This document shows, piece after piece, positions 9,392-16,720 of a stretch of 32,564 bases of DNA. The notes beneath the pieces are model-generated. The model was not told the DNA's origin. It ran no database searches and was given only the letters and a program-made list of their open reading frames with translations. Source of the DNA: Candidatus Zhuqueibacterota bacterium (lineage in GTDB: Bacteria > Zhuqueibacterota > Zhuqueibacteria > Zhuqueibacterales > Zhuqueibacteraceae). The DNA is taken from positions 1 to 32,564 of the forward strand of contig QEVD01000013.1 in the NCBI GenBank assembly GCA_003576975.1, given 5' to 3'. The stretch's first letter is position 1. Each line of letters begins with the position of its first letter. Made by a program: the position numbers and the translations under genes.

Positions 9392-10083
9392 TTTGCAATT
9401 TCAAACAAATACCCGGCTCCGCGCACGGTCTTGATGTAACGCGGGTTTTCCGGATCCGGCTCGATATGCTTGCGCAAGCGCAGAATATGGTTGTCGACTG
9501 TGCGGGTAGTCGGATAAACATCGTAGCCCCAAATGTCATCCAAGAGCCGGTCGCGCGTGATTAACTCGCCCGGATGTTGAATGAAATATTCCAGCAAGCG
9601 GAATTCACGATTCGTCAACTCCTGCAGCTTGCCGGCCTTGTAAACTTCATGCCGTTTAAAATCCACCACCACCTCGTCGAAGGAATATTTCTCCGGAACG
9701 GCGGCTGCCGCAGTTGCCGTGCCTTCGCGGCGCAAATGCGCCCGCACCCGCGCCAGCAGCTCCCGCAAGCTGAACGGCTTGGTCACGTAATCATCCGCGC
9801 CTAGCTCCAGGCCGAGAACTTTGTCGTTCTCTTCGGATTTGGAGGTGAGCATGATCACCGGCGTTTTGGCGCCTTCGTCGCGCAGGCGTTTGCAGATTTC
9901 CAGGCCGCTCATGCCCGGCAGCATCAAATCGAGAATGAGCAAATCCGGCTGGCTTTCTTTGGCGAGACGCAAGCCTTCGCCGCCGGTGCGCGCAACGTAT
10001 GTTTCGTAACCTTCATCTTGCAACGCGCCTTCCAAACCCAAAACGATGGCTGCGTCGTCTTCGACGATCAGGATTTTTTTCAT
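9388..10083 (-). CDS. OmpR/PhoB-family response regulator
   Basis: This is a two-component transcription factor of 231 residues. The receiver domain (about 1-120) has the acidic pocket EDD at 8-10, the phospho-acceptor Asp52 in LLILDLMLPGMSG, the conserved Thr/Ser in MLTSK, and Lys in VTKPF. The C-terminal winged helix (about 130-231) has the typical LTNREFRLLEYFIQHPGELITRDRL run, cut here: LTNREFRLLEYF, RTVDNHILRLRKHIE and TVRGAGYLFE. It lies 81 bp after the sensor kinase gene, with a 17-bp palindrome between them, and its stop overlaps the HprK-like start. No ribosome-binding site is evident; an A-rich run directly precedes the ATG. Target genes are unknown; the adjacent cluster is the obvious candidate. 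Confidence 0.97.
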   Translation of the reverse strand: MKKILIVEDDAAIVLGLEGALQDEGYETYVARTGGEGLRLAKESQPDLLILDLMLPGMSGLEICKRLRDEGAKTPVIMLTSKSEENDKVLGLELGADDYVTKPFSLRELLARVRAHLRREGTATAAAAVPEKYSFDEVVVDFKRHEVYKAGKLQELTNREFRLLEYFIQHPGELITRDRLLDDIWGYDVYPTTRTVDNHILRLRKHIEPDPENPRYIKTVRGAGYLFEIAK

Positions 10084-10101
10084 TTTTTTTGACCGTAGAT
10101 T

Positions 10102-10118
10102 CGCTTAACTGTTAAGCG
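10102..10118. repeat. 17-bp palindrome between kinase and regulator genes
   Basis: CGCTTAAC and GTTAAGCG flank one central T, an exact palindrome. It lies in the 81-bp gap, 19 bp upstream of the response-regulator ATG. It could be an operator for the regulator, or an RNA hairpin that tunes the kinase-to-regulator ratio. There is no T-run to support termination. Confidence 0.5.
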
Positions 10119-10164
10119 TGAAGAACATCCGGGACAGCAATTTTTCTGGTCTATGAAGAAATCT

Positions 10165-12417
10165 CTATGGCACAACTTCGATTTCCCGGCCGCTGCGAAG
10201 CGCCTTTTGCGCCTCCTCCCCCAAAGAATTTTCCAGCATAACCGATTCGGGGATCGGCAGTGTAAATGTAAACGTCGAGCCGTGGCCCTCTTCACTGCGG
10301 ACGCTGATTTCGCCGCCGTGCGCGCGAACGATCTGCCGCGCCAGGGTCAACCCCAGGCCCATGCCGCCCTGTTTTTGTGAATTGAGCCTCTGATCGGCGC
10401 GATAAAAATCATCAAATACTTTGGAAAGTTCCGCCGCAGCGATACCGATGCCGCGATCACTCACTTCGATCACAACGTTGGTATTTCTTTGATAGGCGCG
10501 TACGCGAATGTCTTTCATCGCATCGCTGTATTTCACCGCGTTGCTCAACAAGTTCAAAATCACCTGTGAAATCGCGTCTGCGTCCAGGCGCAATTCCGGC
10601 AAGGGTTCGGCAATATCCAGCGCCAGCGTGAAGCCCTGCTCTTCGGCATGCGGGCGGAACGAATCGACTGCCATGCGCACGACGGCTGCCGGGTCTTCAT
10701 ATTCAAAACTATACTGCTTGACGCCGCGCTCGATCTTGGAGAAATCGAGCACGTTCTCGATCAACCGGCCCAGCCGGCTGCACTCGCGCCGGATGATGCC
10801 CAAATAATTCTCCGCCCGCGCTTTGAAATTTTCAGAGGCCGTTGCGGATTGCCCTGCCAATTGCATCTCCAAAAGCTCGGCCAGCATTTTGATCGAAGCC
10901 AGCGGCGTGCGCAGCTCGTGCGAAACATTCGAGACGAACGTTGATTTCATCTGCGAGAGATAAGCTTCGCGCCGCGCGCGGCGGATGAAAATATACGCGC
11001 CCAACAAAATGCTGAGCAATAAAAGCGAGATCAACCACAGTGAGAGCGTCGTGCGAAAATCCCACCGTTGTGCCGCCGGCGCCGCCTCGCTGAGATACAC
11101 TGCGACTTGCCAAAACTCAAACGGCTCTTCCAACGTTCGCACCGCAATCGGCGGTTCTGTCGATCTGGCGGTGCCGATCACATAATCGCCGGATTCGTTC
11201 AATATCGCCAGCGTCACCTGATCGCTGGATTTCAAATTGCGCAGAATCGTCGGAAACAACTTTTGCCGGAGTTGCTCCAAATTGATCTGCAATCCCAGAA
11301 GGCCGGTGGTGTAAATGCCGCTGGGATCGGGCAGCGCCCGGTAGGCGAGCAAGAAGGGATCGCTATCCGCTTCTTCGGAAACATAGCGGAACTTGGCTTT
11401 ATACTCCTTGCGCGCAATCACCATTTCGTAAAGTTTGCGATCCAAAAGCTGCAAGAAATACTTCTCGCGAATGTGCTTCTTGCTCTGCTCGGCGAGCGCT
11501 TCCAGCTCCGCTTGATAACTTTGCGAAGCGGACAACTCCGGCGAGGCTAAAAGTCGCGGCGCCAAATTCCGGATTTGATCCAAGAAAAACGAGTATTGCA
11601 GCGGACTGATGACATCGCTGCGTTCCAGCAAGTCCTGATTGAAGCGAAAAAGCGTCTCGACCGCCTCCTGGTCGCGCTCGAGATTGTCCAGCGCAACTGC
11701 GATTTGATATTGCGCCGGGAAGCGCAGATACATTTTGTTCAAGTCACGCATTTCAGGATATTTCACCAGCAAATCCTGAAACGTTGTCAACGCCTCCGTC
11801 CATTCTCCCTGTTTCATCAACGCGCGTCCAACATAACTTTCGGCCATGGCGCGCAATTGCGAGCTGGTGACTTGCGCGGCAATCTCCCGATACGTCGCAA
11901 TCGCGCCTTTCAAGTCGTAACTAAGGTATTCCAACTCTTCCCCGCGCGTCACAAGCTGATTGAAAAGTTCATGCTCGCGGTGAAACAGTTCGCTCTCCAT
12001 AGGCGCTTGCTCGGGTGGAGAACCGGCCTCACGCAAACTGAGATCAGGAGGATACGCAACTTTGCCCGGCGCGGTGAGCAAATAACACGCGGCAATCAGC
12101 GGCTCTGTTTGTGTCAATTCATCAAGTTCTTCGTGGGCGGGAATACGCTCGTCTTTATCAATAATTCTCTTAACTGTCGAGCTCCAGCGTTTCTCGACAT
12201 CTTCAAGCTCGTCATCGATCTCCCGTGCGGCCAGGCGCGCAAACTGGCTGTAGCTCTCCTGCAACCGTTCTTTCGAGAGTAATTTCTCATTTTCAATGGC
12301 GCGCAAACTGAAATACGCCAAAAGCCCACTGGGAATGAGAATCAGCCCCAAAAAAATCAGCCCCACACGGATTTCATTCCACTGCCTTTTGAGCATTTTG
12401 AATAAGGTGTTCAACAT
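10165..12417 (-). CDS. Sensor histidine kinase with TPR-like sensor region
   Basis: This is the membrane sensor of the two-component pair, 750 residues. Transmembrane helices lie at about 17-38 and 457-478 and enclose a sensor region of about 420 residues. Residues about 165-270 look like TPR repeats (AIATYREIAAQV, YVGRALMKQGEWTEALTTFQ, YQIAVALDNLERDQEAVETL), which suggests protein binding outside the inner membrane. The cytoplasmic part has the HisKA box with His500 in FVSNVSHELRTPLASIK, then the HATPase N-box QVILNLLSNAVKYS, G1 DRGIGIA and G2 GGMGLGLTLARQIVRAHGG. There is no HAMP domain between helix 2 and HisKA. It starts 28 bp after the APH-fold gene at 12446-13849 and is followed by its regulator. 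Confidence 0.95.
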   Translation of the reverse strand: MLNTLFKMLKRQWNEIRVGLIFLGLILIPSGLLAYFSLRAIENEKLLSKERLQESYSQFARLAAREIDDELEDVEKRWSSTVKRIIDKDERIPAHEELDELTQTEPLIAACYLLTAPGKVAYPPDLSLREAGSPPEQAPMESELFHREHELFNQLVTRGEELEYLSYDLKGAIATYREIAAQVTSSQLRAMAESYVGRALMKQGEWTEALTTFQDLLVKYPEMRDLNKMYLRFPAQYQIAVALDNLERDQEAVETLFRFNQDLLERSDVISPLQYSFFLDQIRNLAPRLLASPELSASQSYQAELEALAEQSKKHIREKYFLQLLDRKLYEMVIARKEYKAKFRYVSEEADSDPFLLAYRALPDPSGIYTTGLLGLQINLEQLRQKLFPTILRNLKSSDQVTLAILNESGDYVIGTARSTEPPIAVRTLEEPFEFWQVAVYLSEAAPAAQRWDFRTTLSLWLISLLLLSILLGAYIFIRRARREAYLSQMKSTFVSNVSHELRTPLASIKMLAELLEMQLAGQSATASENFKARAENYLGIIRRECSRLGRLIENVLDFSKIERGVKQYSFEYEDPAAVVRMAVDSFRPHAEEQGFTLALDIAEPLPELRLDADAISQVILNLLSNAVKYSDAMKDIRVRAYQRNTNVVIEVSDRGIGIAAAELSKVFDDFYRADQRLNSQKQGGMGLGLTLARQIVRAHGGEISVRSEEGHGSTFTFTLPIPESVMLENSLGEEAQKALRSGREIEVVP

Positions 12418-12445
12418 TTATGATGACGCCATTCGCATTTCACTT

Positions 12446-13849
12446 TCATGGCAACAGCTTCCACAACGCCGTCAGGTCCGCATCAGCCGTCGTTTTCCGG
12501 CATCCTGCAAACACGGCCTCGGACAGCGCCAGCATACCCTCGACTTTTTGCGCAGCCTCCGCATGAAAATGCTTGAGGTATTTGTACGCTTGCTTTCGAA
12601 TGAGCAAATCTGCCAAAAACCACAGCACCACCTCCGCCGGCACCAGCGCTTTTGCGGCATATCCTGCAATAAAATGACGGACAATGTCATGCCGCTGCGG
12701 TTGCGCAAGACGATTCTGGGTTTCCAGGTAGTATAGGGATGAAAGAAAATTTGCCAGATCACAGGCCGGCTGGCCCATGCGCAAGCTGTCGAAATCGATC
12801 AGCGCCAGGTCGTCACCATGTATAAAAATATGGTTCAAGCGAAAGGTACCGTGCAACAAGACAGTGGACGACTCATCCCACGGCACCGCCTCAAGCTGAT
12901 CGAAGAGCCGCTGCAATCTTGGTTGCAGGTTGGGATAAGCTGCGGCGATTTTTTGTATGACGTTCTGGACGTCGGCCAGCTCGCCCGCGCGCGTAACATT
13001 TCTTTTAACCCGCATGCGTGCGCGGTGAAAATCTGCCAACATCCCTCCGACGGCCGGTATCACCCGCGCCAAATCGATTTCGGCAAGCACACACTCCAGA
13101 TTTTTACCGGGAATTTCTTCGATAAAAACCGTTGCGCTACTCGCCTCCCAAGCCAGGGCTCGAGGCAAACGCGCGGGCAGATATTTTTCATTTCCGGACC
13201 ACGCTTGACGCATCGCCACCAGATCATCGTACTGTCGCCTGGCCTTTTCTGCGCCCGCCAACTGTTTGGCAATGAACGAAATTTCTTTCGACAAGCTCGG
13301 CGCTGATTCTGTTGTCATTTTGATCCGGCAGCGCGTCGTGCAACGTTTAGTCGGAACGTAACGCAGAATCTCCGTTTTCGCCTCCTGTACTTCCCACGCT
13401 TTGCCTTCGAGCACGCCGTTGGCAATCTCATGCAGATGCATTGCAGCCCACCGATGCAGTTCCGCTTCGGTAAGCAGATGCAACTTCTCGTCGTTGGGAA
13501 ATGCCACCACAATCATCTCGGCTTCCGGAACTAGCGCAACCGTGTGGCCCAAAGCCGGCCGGATTTTGGCTTTCGCCGCCATGTTCTCGTGTTCAGCCGC
13601 AAGCCGCTCACGCGGAACAACATATCCGACATACAGCGGCCGCCGCGCTTCAGGGCCTGAATGTTGCAATTCAATTTCATACAGCACAACCGCCCGTTGC
13701 GATGATTCGCCACGATAGAGGATCTCAACCTGAGCGATCGTGCCGGCAATTTCGTTTTCATCCCACAGATAGCGCGGCAGATTTTCTTTGAGCCAGTGGG
13801 TGTTGAGGGCCAGGGGCTGAGATGAATATAGATTTGCGAGCTTGTTCAT
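12446..13849 (-). CDS. APH-fold protein A, catalytic Asp replaced by Thr
   Basis: This 467-residue protein has the aminoglycoside-phosphotransferase/choline-kinase fold pattern. The C-lobe has HGTFRLNHIF at about 333-342 and LALIDFDS at about 348-355, followed by PACDLANFL. The Brenner loop of active members is HxDxxxxN; here the Asp position is Thr, while the DFD metal site is kept. The N-lobe segment reads LRYVPTKRCTTRC...ISFIAKQL, with a plausible ATP lysine in IAKQ. An earlier segment (ILYRGESSQRAVVLYEIELQH) resembles a degenerate copy of the same strand pair. It precedes the sensor kinase gene by 28 bp. It could be a pseudokinase or use another catalytic residue. It is a paralogue of the four genes at 16717-21174 and 25329-26438. 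Confidence 0.82.
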   Translation of the reverse strand: MNKLANLYSSQPLALNTHWLKENLPRYLWDENEIAGTIAQVEILYRGESSQRAVVLYEIELQHSGPEARRPLYVGYVVPRERLAAEHENMAAKAKIRPALGHTVALVPEAEMIVVAFPNDEKLHLLTEAELHRWAAMHLHEIANGVLEGKAWEVQEAKTEILRYVPTKRCTTRCRIKMTTESAPSLSKEISFIAKQLAGAEKARRQYDDLVAMRQAWSGNEKYLPARLPRALAWEASSATVFIEEIPGKNLECVLAEIDLARVIPAVGGMLADFHRARMRVKRNVTRAGELADVQNVIQKIAAAYPNLQPRLQRLFDQLEAVPWDESSTVLLHGTFRLNHIFIHGDDLALIDFDSLRMGQPACDLANFLSSLYYLETQNRLAQPQRHDIVRHFIAGYAAKALVPAEVVLWFLADLLIRKQAYKYLKHFHAEAAQKVEGMLALSEAVFAGCRKTTADADLTALWKLLP

Positions 13850-14201
13850 GTTCGGCTATCTAATCCGCCAGTTTTTCCAGTAAACTATCGCCTCCATCCG
13901 TGGCAAAAATAGTCCAGCAGACAGCAACAGCGCAGCGGATGAAATGCTTTTATCCGTTGCGCTGTTTCGCGCCACTGGAAAAAACTTGTTGCATACACGG
14001 AGAATCTCAACTTTCAAAATCTACGCCAGATTTCAGACAAGATGAAATCCGAAGCTCTTCGAGCAGCGTTGAAGACTTCGCCCACAGAAGCAGAACTGCC
14101 ACAGAAAGAAAAAGCCTTTTCGGTGGGATTTCATTTGTATGGGCGAAACACTTTCAGTCCCGCCGCTGCAGGATTATTCCAACTTTGATAAGCTAATTGC
14201 C
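13850..14201. other. Intergenic region with hairpins, 352 bp
   Basis: No gene is seen. The region separates the glycosyltransferase group from the APH/two-component group and contains the nested hairpin described at 13871-13984. A further pair of 9-base inverted repeats, ATGAAATCC (14042-14050) and GGATTTCAT (14126-14134), lies closer to the glycosyltransferase stop codon. The promoter for the downstream genes would be expected here, but I cannot point to one. Confidence 0.6.
13871..13984 (-). terminator. Nested strong hairpin, putative transcription terminator
   Basis: The inner arms AACAGCGCAGCGGAT (13926-13940) and ATCCGTTGCGCTGTT (13952-13966) pair over 15 positions with one G-T wobble, and the neighbouring AAA and TTT extend the stem, leaving a small loop. 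Outer arms TTTTTCCAGT (13872-13881) and ACTGGAAAAA (13974-13983) enclose it. It lies downstream of the glycosyltransferase at 14202 and upstream of the APH-fold gene at 13849. No T-run follows the inner stem directly on the minus strand, so termination is inferred from position and stem strength; a dispersed palindromic element is an alternative. Confidence 0.5.
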
Positions 14202-15404
14202 CTATTCACGTTTTCTTCTTGACGATTCATCCAGGATCGTTTCATAGACCCCCAGCCAATCGCTGAATTCCCGTGCAGGCGTCATCGCGGAGACGGTTGC
14301 AGCAGCGTTGGCTGCAAGACGTTCCCGCAATGCCGGGTTCTCCATCACCTCGACGAGGGCTTGGGTGATTTCTTCCGACGATCCCGGGTTAACCAACAAG
14401 CCATTTTTATGGTCACGAATGATTTCCGGAATCGCACCAGCGCGGCTGCCAATGATCACTTTTTTCATCGTCATGGCTTCCAGCATGGAAAGCGGACAGC
14501 CTTCAGAGAACAATGAGGGAAAGACCAAAACGTCAAAAAGCTGTAAATAGTCAGCCATACGGTCCGATGGAATTTTCCCGGTAATAACAGTGCGCTGCTG
14601 CAAACCGTAGTCGTGCAGCATTTGCAGGTGCGGCTGCCGGTCATCCTCGCTGAAGAAATCTCCTGCCAGCAGTAGACTGAAATCAAAACGATTGCCGATA
14701 TCAGCCAGGGCTTTGAAGAGATAAACCAGACCTTTCTTATATCGAAACAGCCCGGCGGTACCAATAACTGTACCCTTGAGATTCAATTCGGGACGCGCTT
14801 GCGGCCGCAGCCGCGTGAGATCGACCGAATTGAGAATCGTTTTGGCCTTGCCAGCAATCGGCGTGATCGCGCGATCGGCTAAATCCGTCAAGCTCGTGGC
14901 TACCGAAGTGACATAGTCGGCGTTTTCCAACGACGAGCGAATGAACGGCAGGCGCAGCGGGTCAAAGGCATACTTGCCAATGTCATTGCCGCGGATCGAA
15001 GCGATCATCTTCACGCCGTGCAGCCGCCCGACCAGTCCCGCGACAAAAGCCGCGGGGTAAAGAAAAAACGCATGTAAGACGTCATAATGATAACGCTGCT
15101 GAAAATGTTCGAGCGCGTGAAACATCTCGCGATTGTAGCGCGTCAAGACCTCGCCATCCACAAAGGCAACGCCCTCTTCGCGTTTGGGATGAAAAACTTT
15201 GACACGATGCACGAGCACCTCGCCCTCCTGCGTGCTCGAACAGCTTTCATCAAACGGCAACGGTGTGGGATGTTTTTGCAGCGCGACCACGTGAACCTGC
15301 ATGCCCCGGCTTGCCAAAATATTTGCCACGCGAAACGCCGAATGTCCGACTCCGCCGACTTGCGGCGGATACTGGCCAGTAACGATGCAGGTTTTTATTT
15401 TCAT
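14202..15404 (-). CDS. GT4-type glycosyltransferase
   Basis: This is a retaining, GT-B fold glycosyltransferase of 400 residues. The N-terminal half has the Gly-rich acceptor loop GQYPPQVGGVG (residues 10-20). The C-terminal half has a GTAGLFRYKKGL segment and the EX7E-like motif in EGCPLSMLEAMTMKKVIIG, followed by AGAIPEII and NGLLVNPGS, which bind the nucleotide sugar in this family. It starts 62 bp after the previous glycosyltransferase gene and is the last gene before the hairpin at 13871-13984. It probably adds a sugar in a polysaccharide or glycolipid pathway. The donor and acceptor cannot be told. Confidence 0.92.
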   Translation of the reverse strand: MKIKTCIVTGQYPPQVGGVGHSAFRVANILASRGMQVHVVALQKHPTPLPFDESCSSTQEGEVLVHRVKVFHPKREEGVAFVDGEVLTRYNREMFHALEHFQQRYHYDVLHAFFLYPAAFVAGLVGRLHGVKMIASIRGNDIGKYAFDPLRLPFIRSSLENADYVTSVATSLTDLADRAITPIAGKAKTILNSVDLTRLRPQARPELNLKGTVIGTAGLFRYKKGLVYLFKALADIGNRFDFSLLLAGDFFSEDDRQPHLQMLHDYGLQQRTVITGKIPSDRMADYLQLFDVLVFPSLFSEGCPLSMLEAMTMKKVIIGSRAGAIPEIIRDHKNGLLVNPGSSEEITQALVEVMENPALRERLAANAAATVSAMTPAREFSDWLGVYETILDESSRRKRE

Positions 15405-15466
15405 GGTACTTTCAAGTCTTGTGATTATTGGAGCGAGATACGTAAAACGTAAGTCGTCATAGCGCT

Positions 15467-16720
15467 TTACGCTTTACACTTTATGCTTTCAGCAATCTGC
15501 ACCACCTGCCGCGCATTGCTGTCCCACGTTCGTTCGGTTTCCACCCACGCGCGGGCATTTTCACCGAGGCGGCTGCACAGCGGTGAATCGCTCACAAGCT
15601 GCGCGAGCGCGGCTTGCAGCGCCGCGATATTTCCAGGCTCGAACAACACACCGGTTTCGCCGTTGGCGATCACTTCTTCCACCTGGCCGATTCGTCCGCC
15701 AACCACCGGTTTGCCCATCGCCATGTACTCAAAAATTTTGATGGGCGAGTAATAAAAATTTTCGCTGGGAATGTACGGCGCGACGGCAATGTCCATCGCC
15801 GCGATGTAACGCGGGATGTCGTCATAAGGCACATTGCCGGTAAACGTCACTGCGCCGTTCAAATCGTGCATTTGCGCATAATTCTCCAACTGCGTCCGGC
15901 CTGGCCCATCGCCGACGATCAGCAAATGCGCATTGGGTGCCGTAGTGTGCAACGCGCGAAATGCGGCGAGCAATGTTTCGGTGCCATGCCACGGCTTGAG
16001 GCTGCCGACGAAACCGATGACCCGCTTGCCTTCGAGTTGATGCCGCGCCCGCACGCTGTGATCGCCGCGCGCTTTGGCAAAGCGCTGCGGATCGACCGAA
16101 TTGGGCAAAATCTGAATGCGTGAGGGCGGCACGCCGCATGAAATCACAAATTCCTGCAACTGCCGCGAGACCACGATGACCTGATCGGCGTCGCGAAAAA
16201 TGCGGCGCTCGGTTTCTGCCGCCAGATCTTTCATTTCCATGCCGCGCGTTTTTTCCTGCTCGTACGCCAACGGCGCATTCACTTCCAAAATATGCGGCAC
16301 ACTAAGCTCGCGCGCCAGTCGGATGCCGGCGGCAGCGAACAGCGTGTAACGTTCATAAATAAAATCAACCGGGTGCGCGCGCAGATATTCACGGACTTTT
16401 TCGTACAGGGTCAAATTGTAGAGCAAATTGCGCAACTCCTGGCGGACGCGCGTTTTCATGCCCAAAAACTCGTCGAGCGCTTCCAGCTCTTGCGCAACGA
16501 GCAGATGCCGCTCTGCCGCAGGAACGGGCAGCAATGCCACGCTTTCATCAAGCACCTCCCTCACCCTTGCGTCTCCCAGCTCTTCGATTGCCGGTGAAAC
16601 GATAGAAACCGCATGGCCGGCTTTGCGCAGCGCAGCCACCATTTCGCGCACGTGGATGGAGGCGCCTTTGTAGCCAAAAATGGGAACGCCAAAATCGGCG
16701 CTGATATAAGCAATGTTCAT
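15467..16720 (-). CDS. GT4-type glycosyltransferase
   Basis: This is a second GT-B fold glycosyltransferase, of different sequence from its neighbour. The true start is taken as the ATG at 16720, giving MNIAYISADFGVPIFGYKG, because it overlaps the stop of the GHKL-APH fusion gene by 4 bases (ATGA); a longer in-frame extension would overlap that gene by 50 bases. Key segments are FGYKGASIHVREM near the start, IGFVGSLKPWHG in the middle, and FYYSPIKIFEYMAMGKPVVGG with GVLFEPGN near the C-terminus. The protein is about 417 residues, normal for the family. The overlap predicts that it is co-translated with the fusion protein and may work with it. Confidence 0.92.
   Translation of the reverse strand: MNIAYISADFGVPIFGYKGASIHVREMVAALRKAGHAVSIVSPAIEELGDARVREVLDESVALLPVPAAERHLLVAQELEALDEFLGMKTRVRQELRNLLYNLTLYEKVREYLRAHPVDFIYERYTLFAAAGIRLARELSVPHILEVNAPLAYEQEKTRGMEMKDLAAETERRIFRDADQVIVVSRQLQEFVISCGVPPSRIQILPNSVDPQRFAKARGDHSVRARHQLEGKRVIGFVGSLKPWHGTETLLAAFRALHTTAPNAHLLIVGDGPGRTQLENYAQMHDLNGAVTFTGNVPYDDIPRYIAAMDIAVAPYIPSENFYYSPIKIFEYMAMGKPVVGGRIGQVEEVIANGETGVLFEPGNIAALQAALAQLVSDSPLCSRLGENARAWVETERTWDSNARQVVQIAESIKCKA

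Noticed and set aside
15425-15485. Short ACGTAAAACGTAA / GCTTTACGCTTTACAC words between the two GT4 genes
   Set aside because: They form a loose imperfect inverted repeat, but the units are too short and irregular to call an element.
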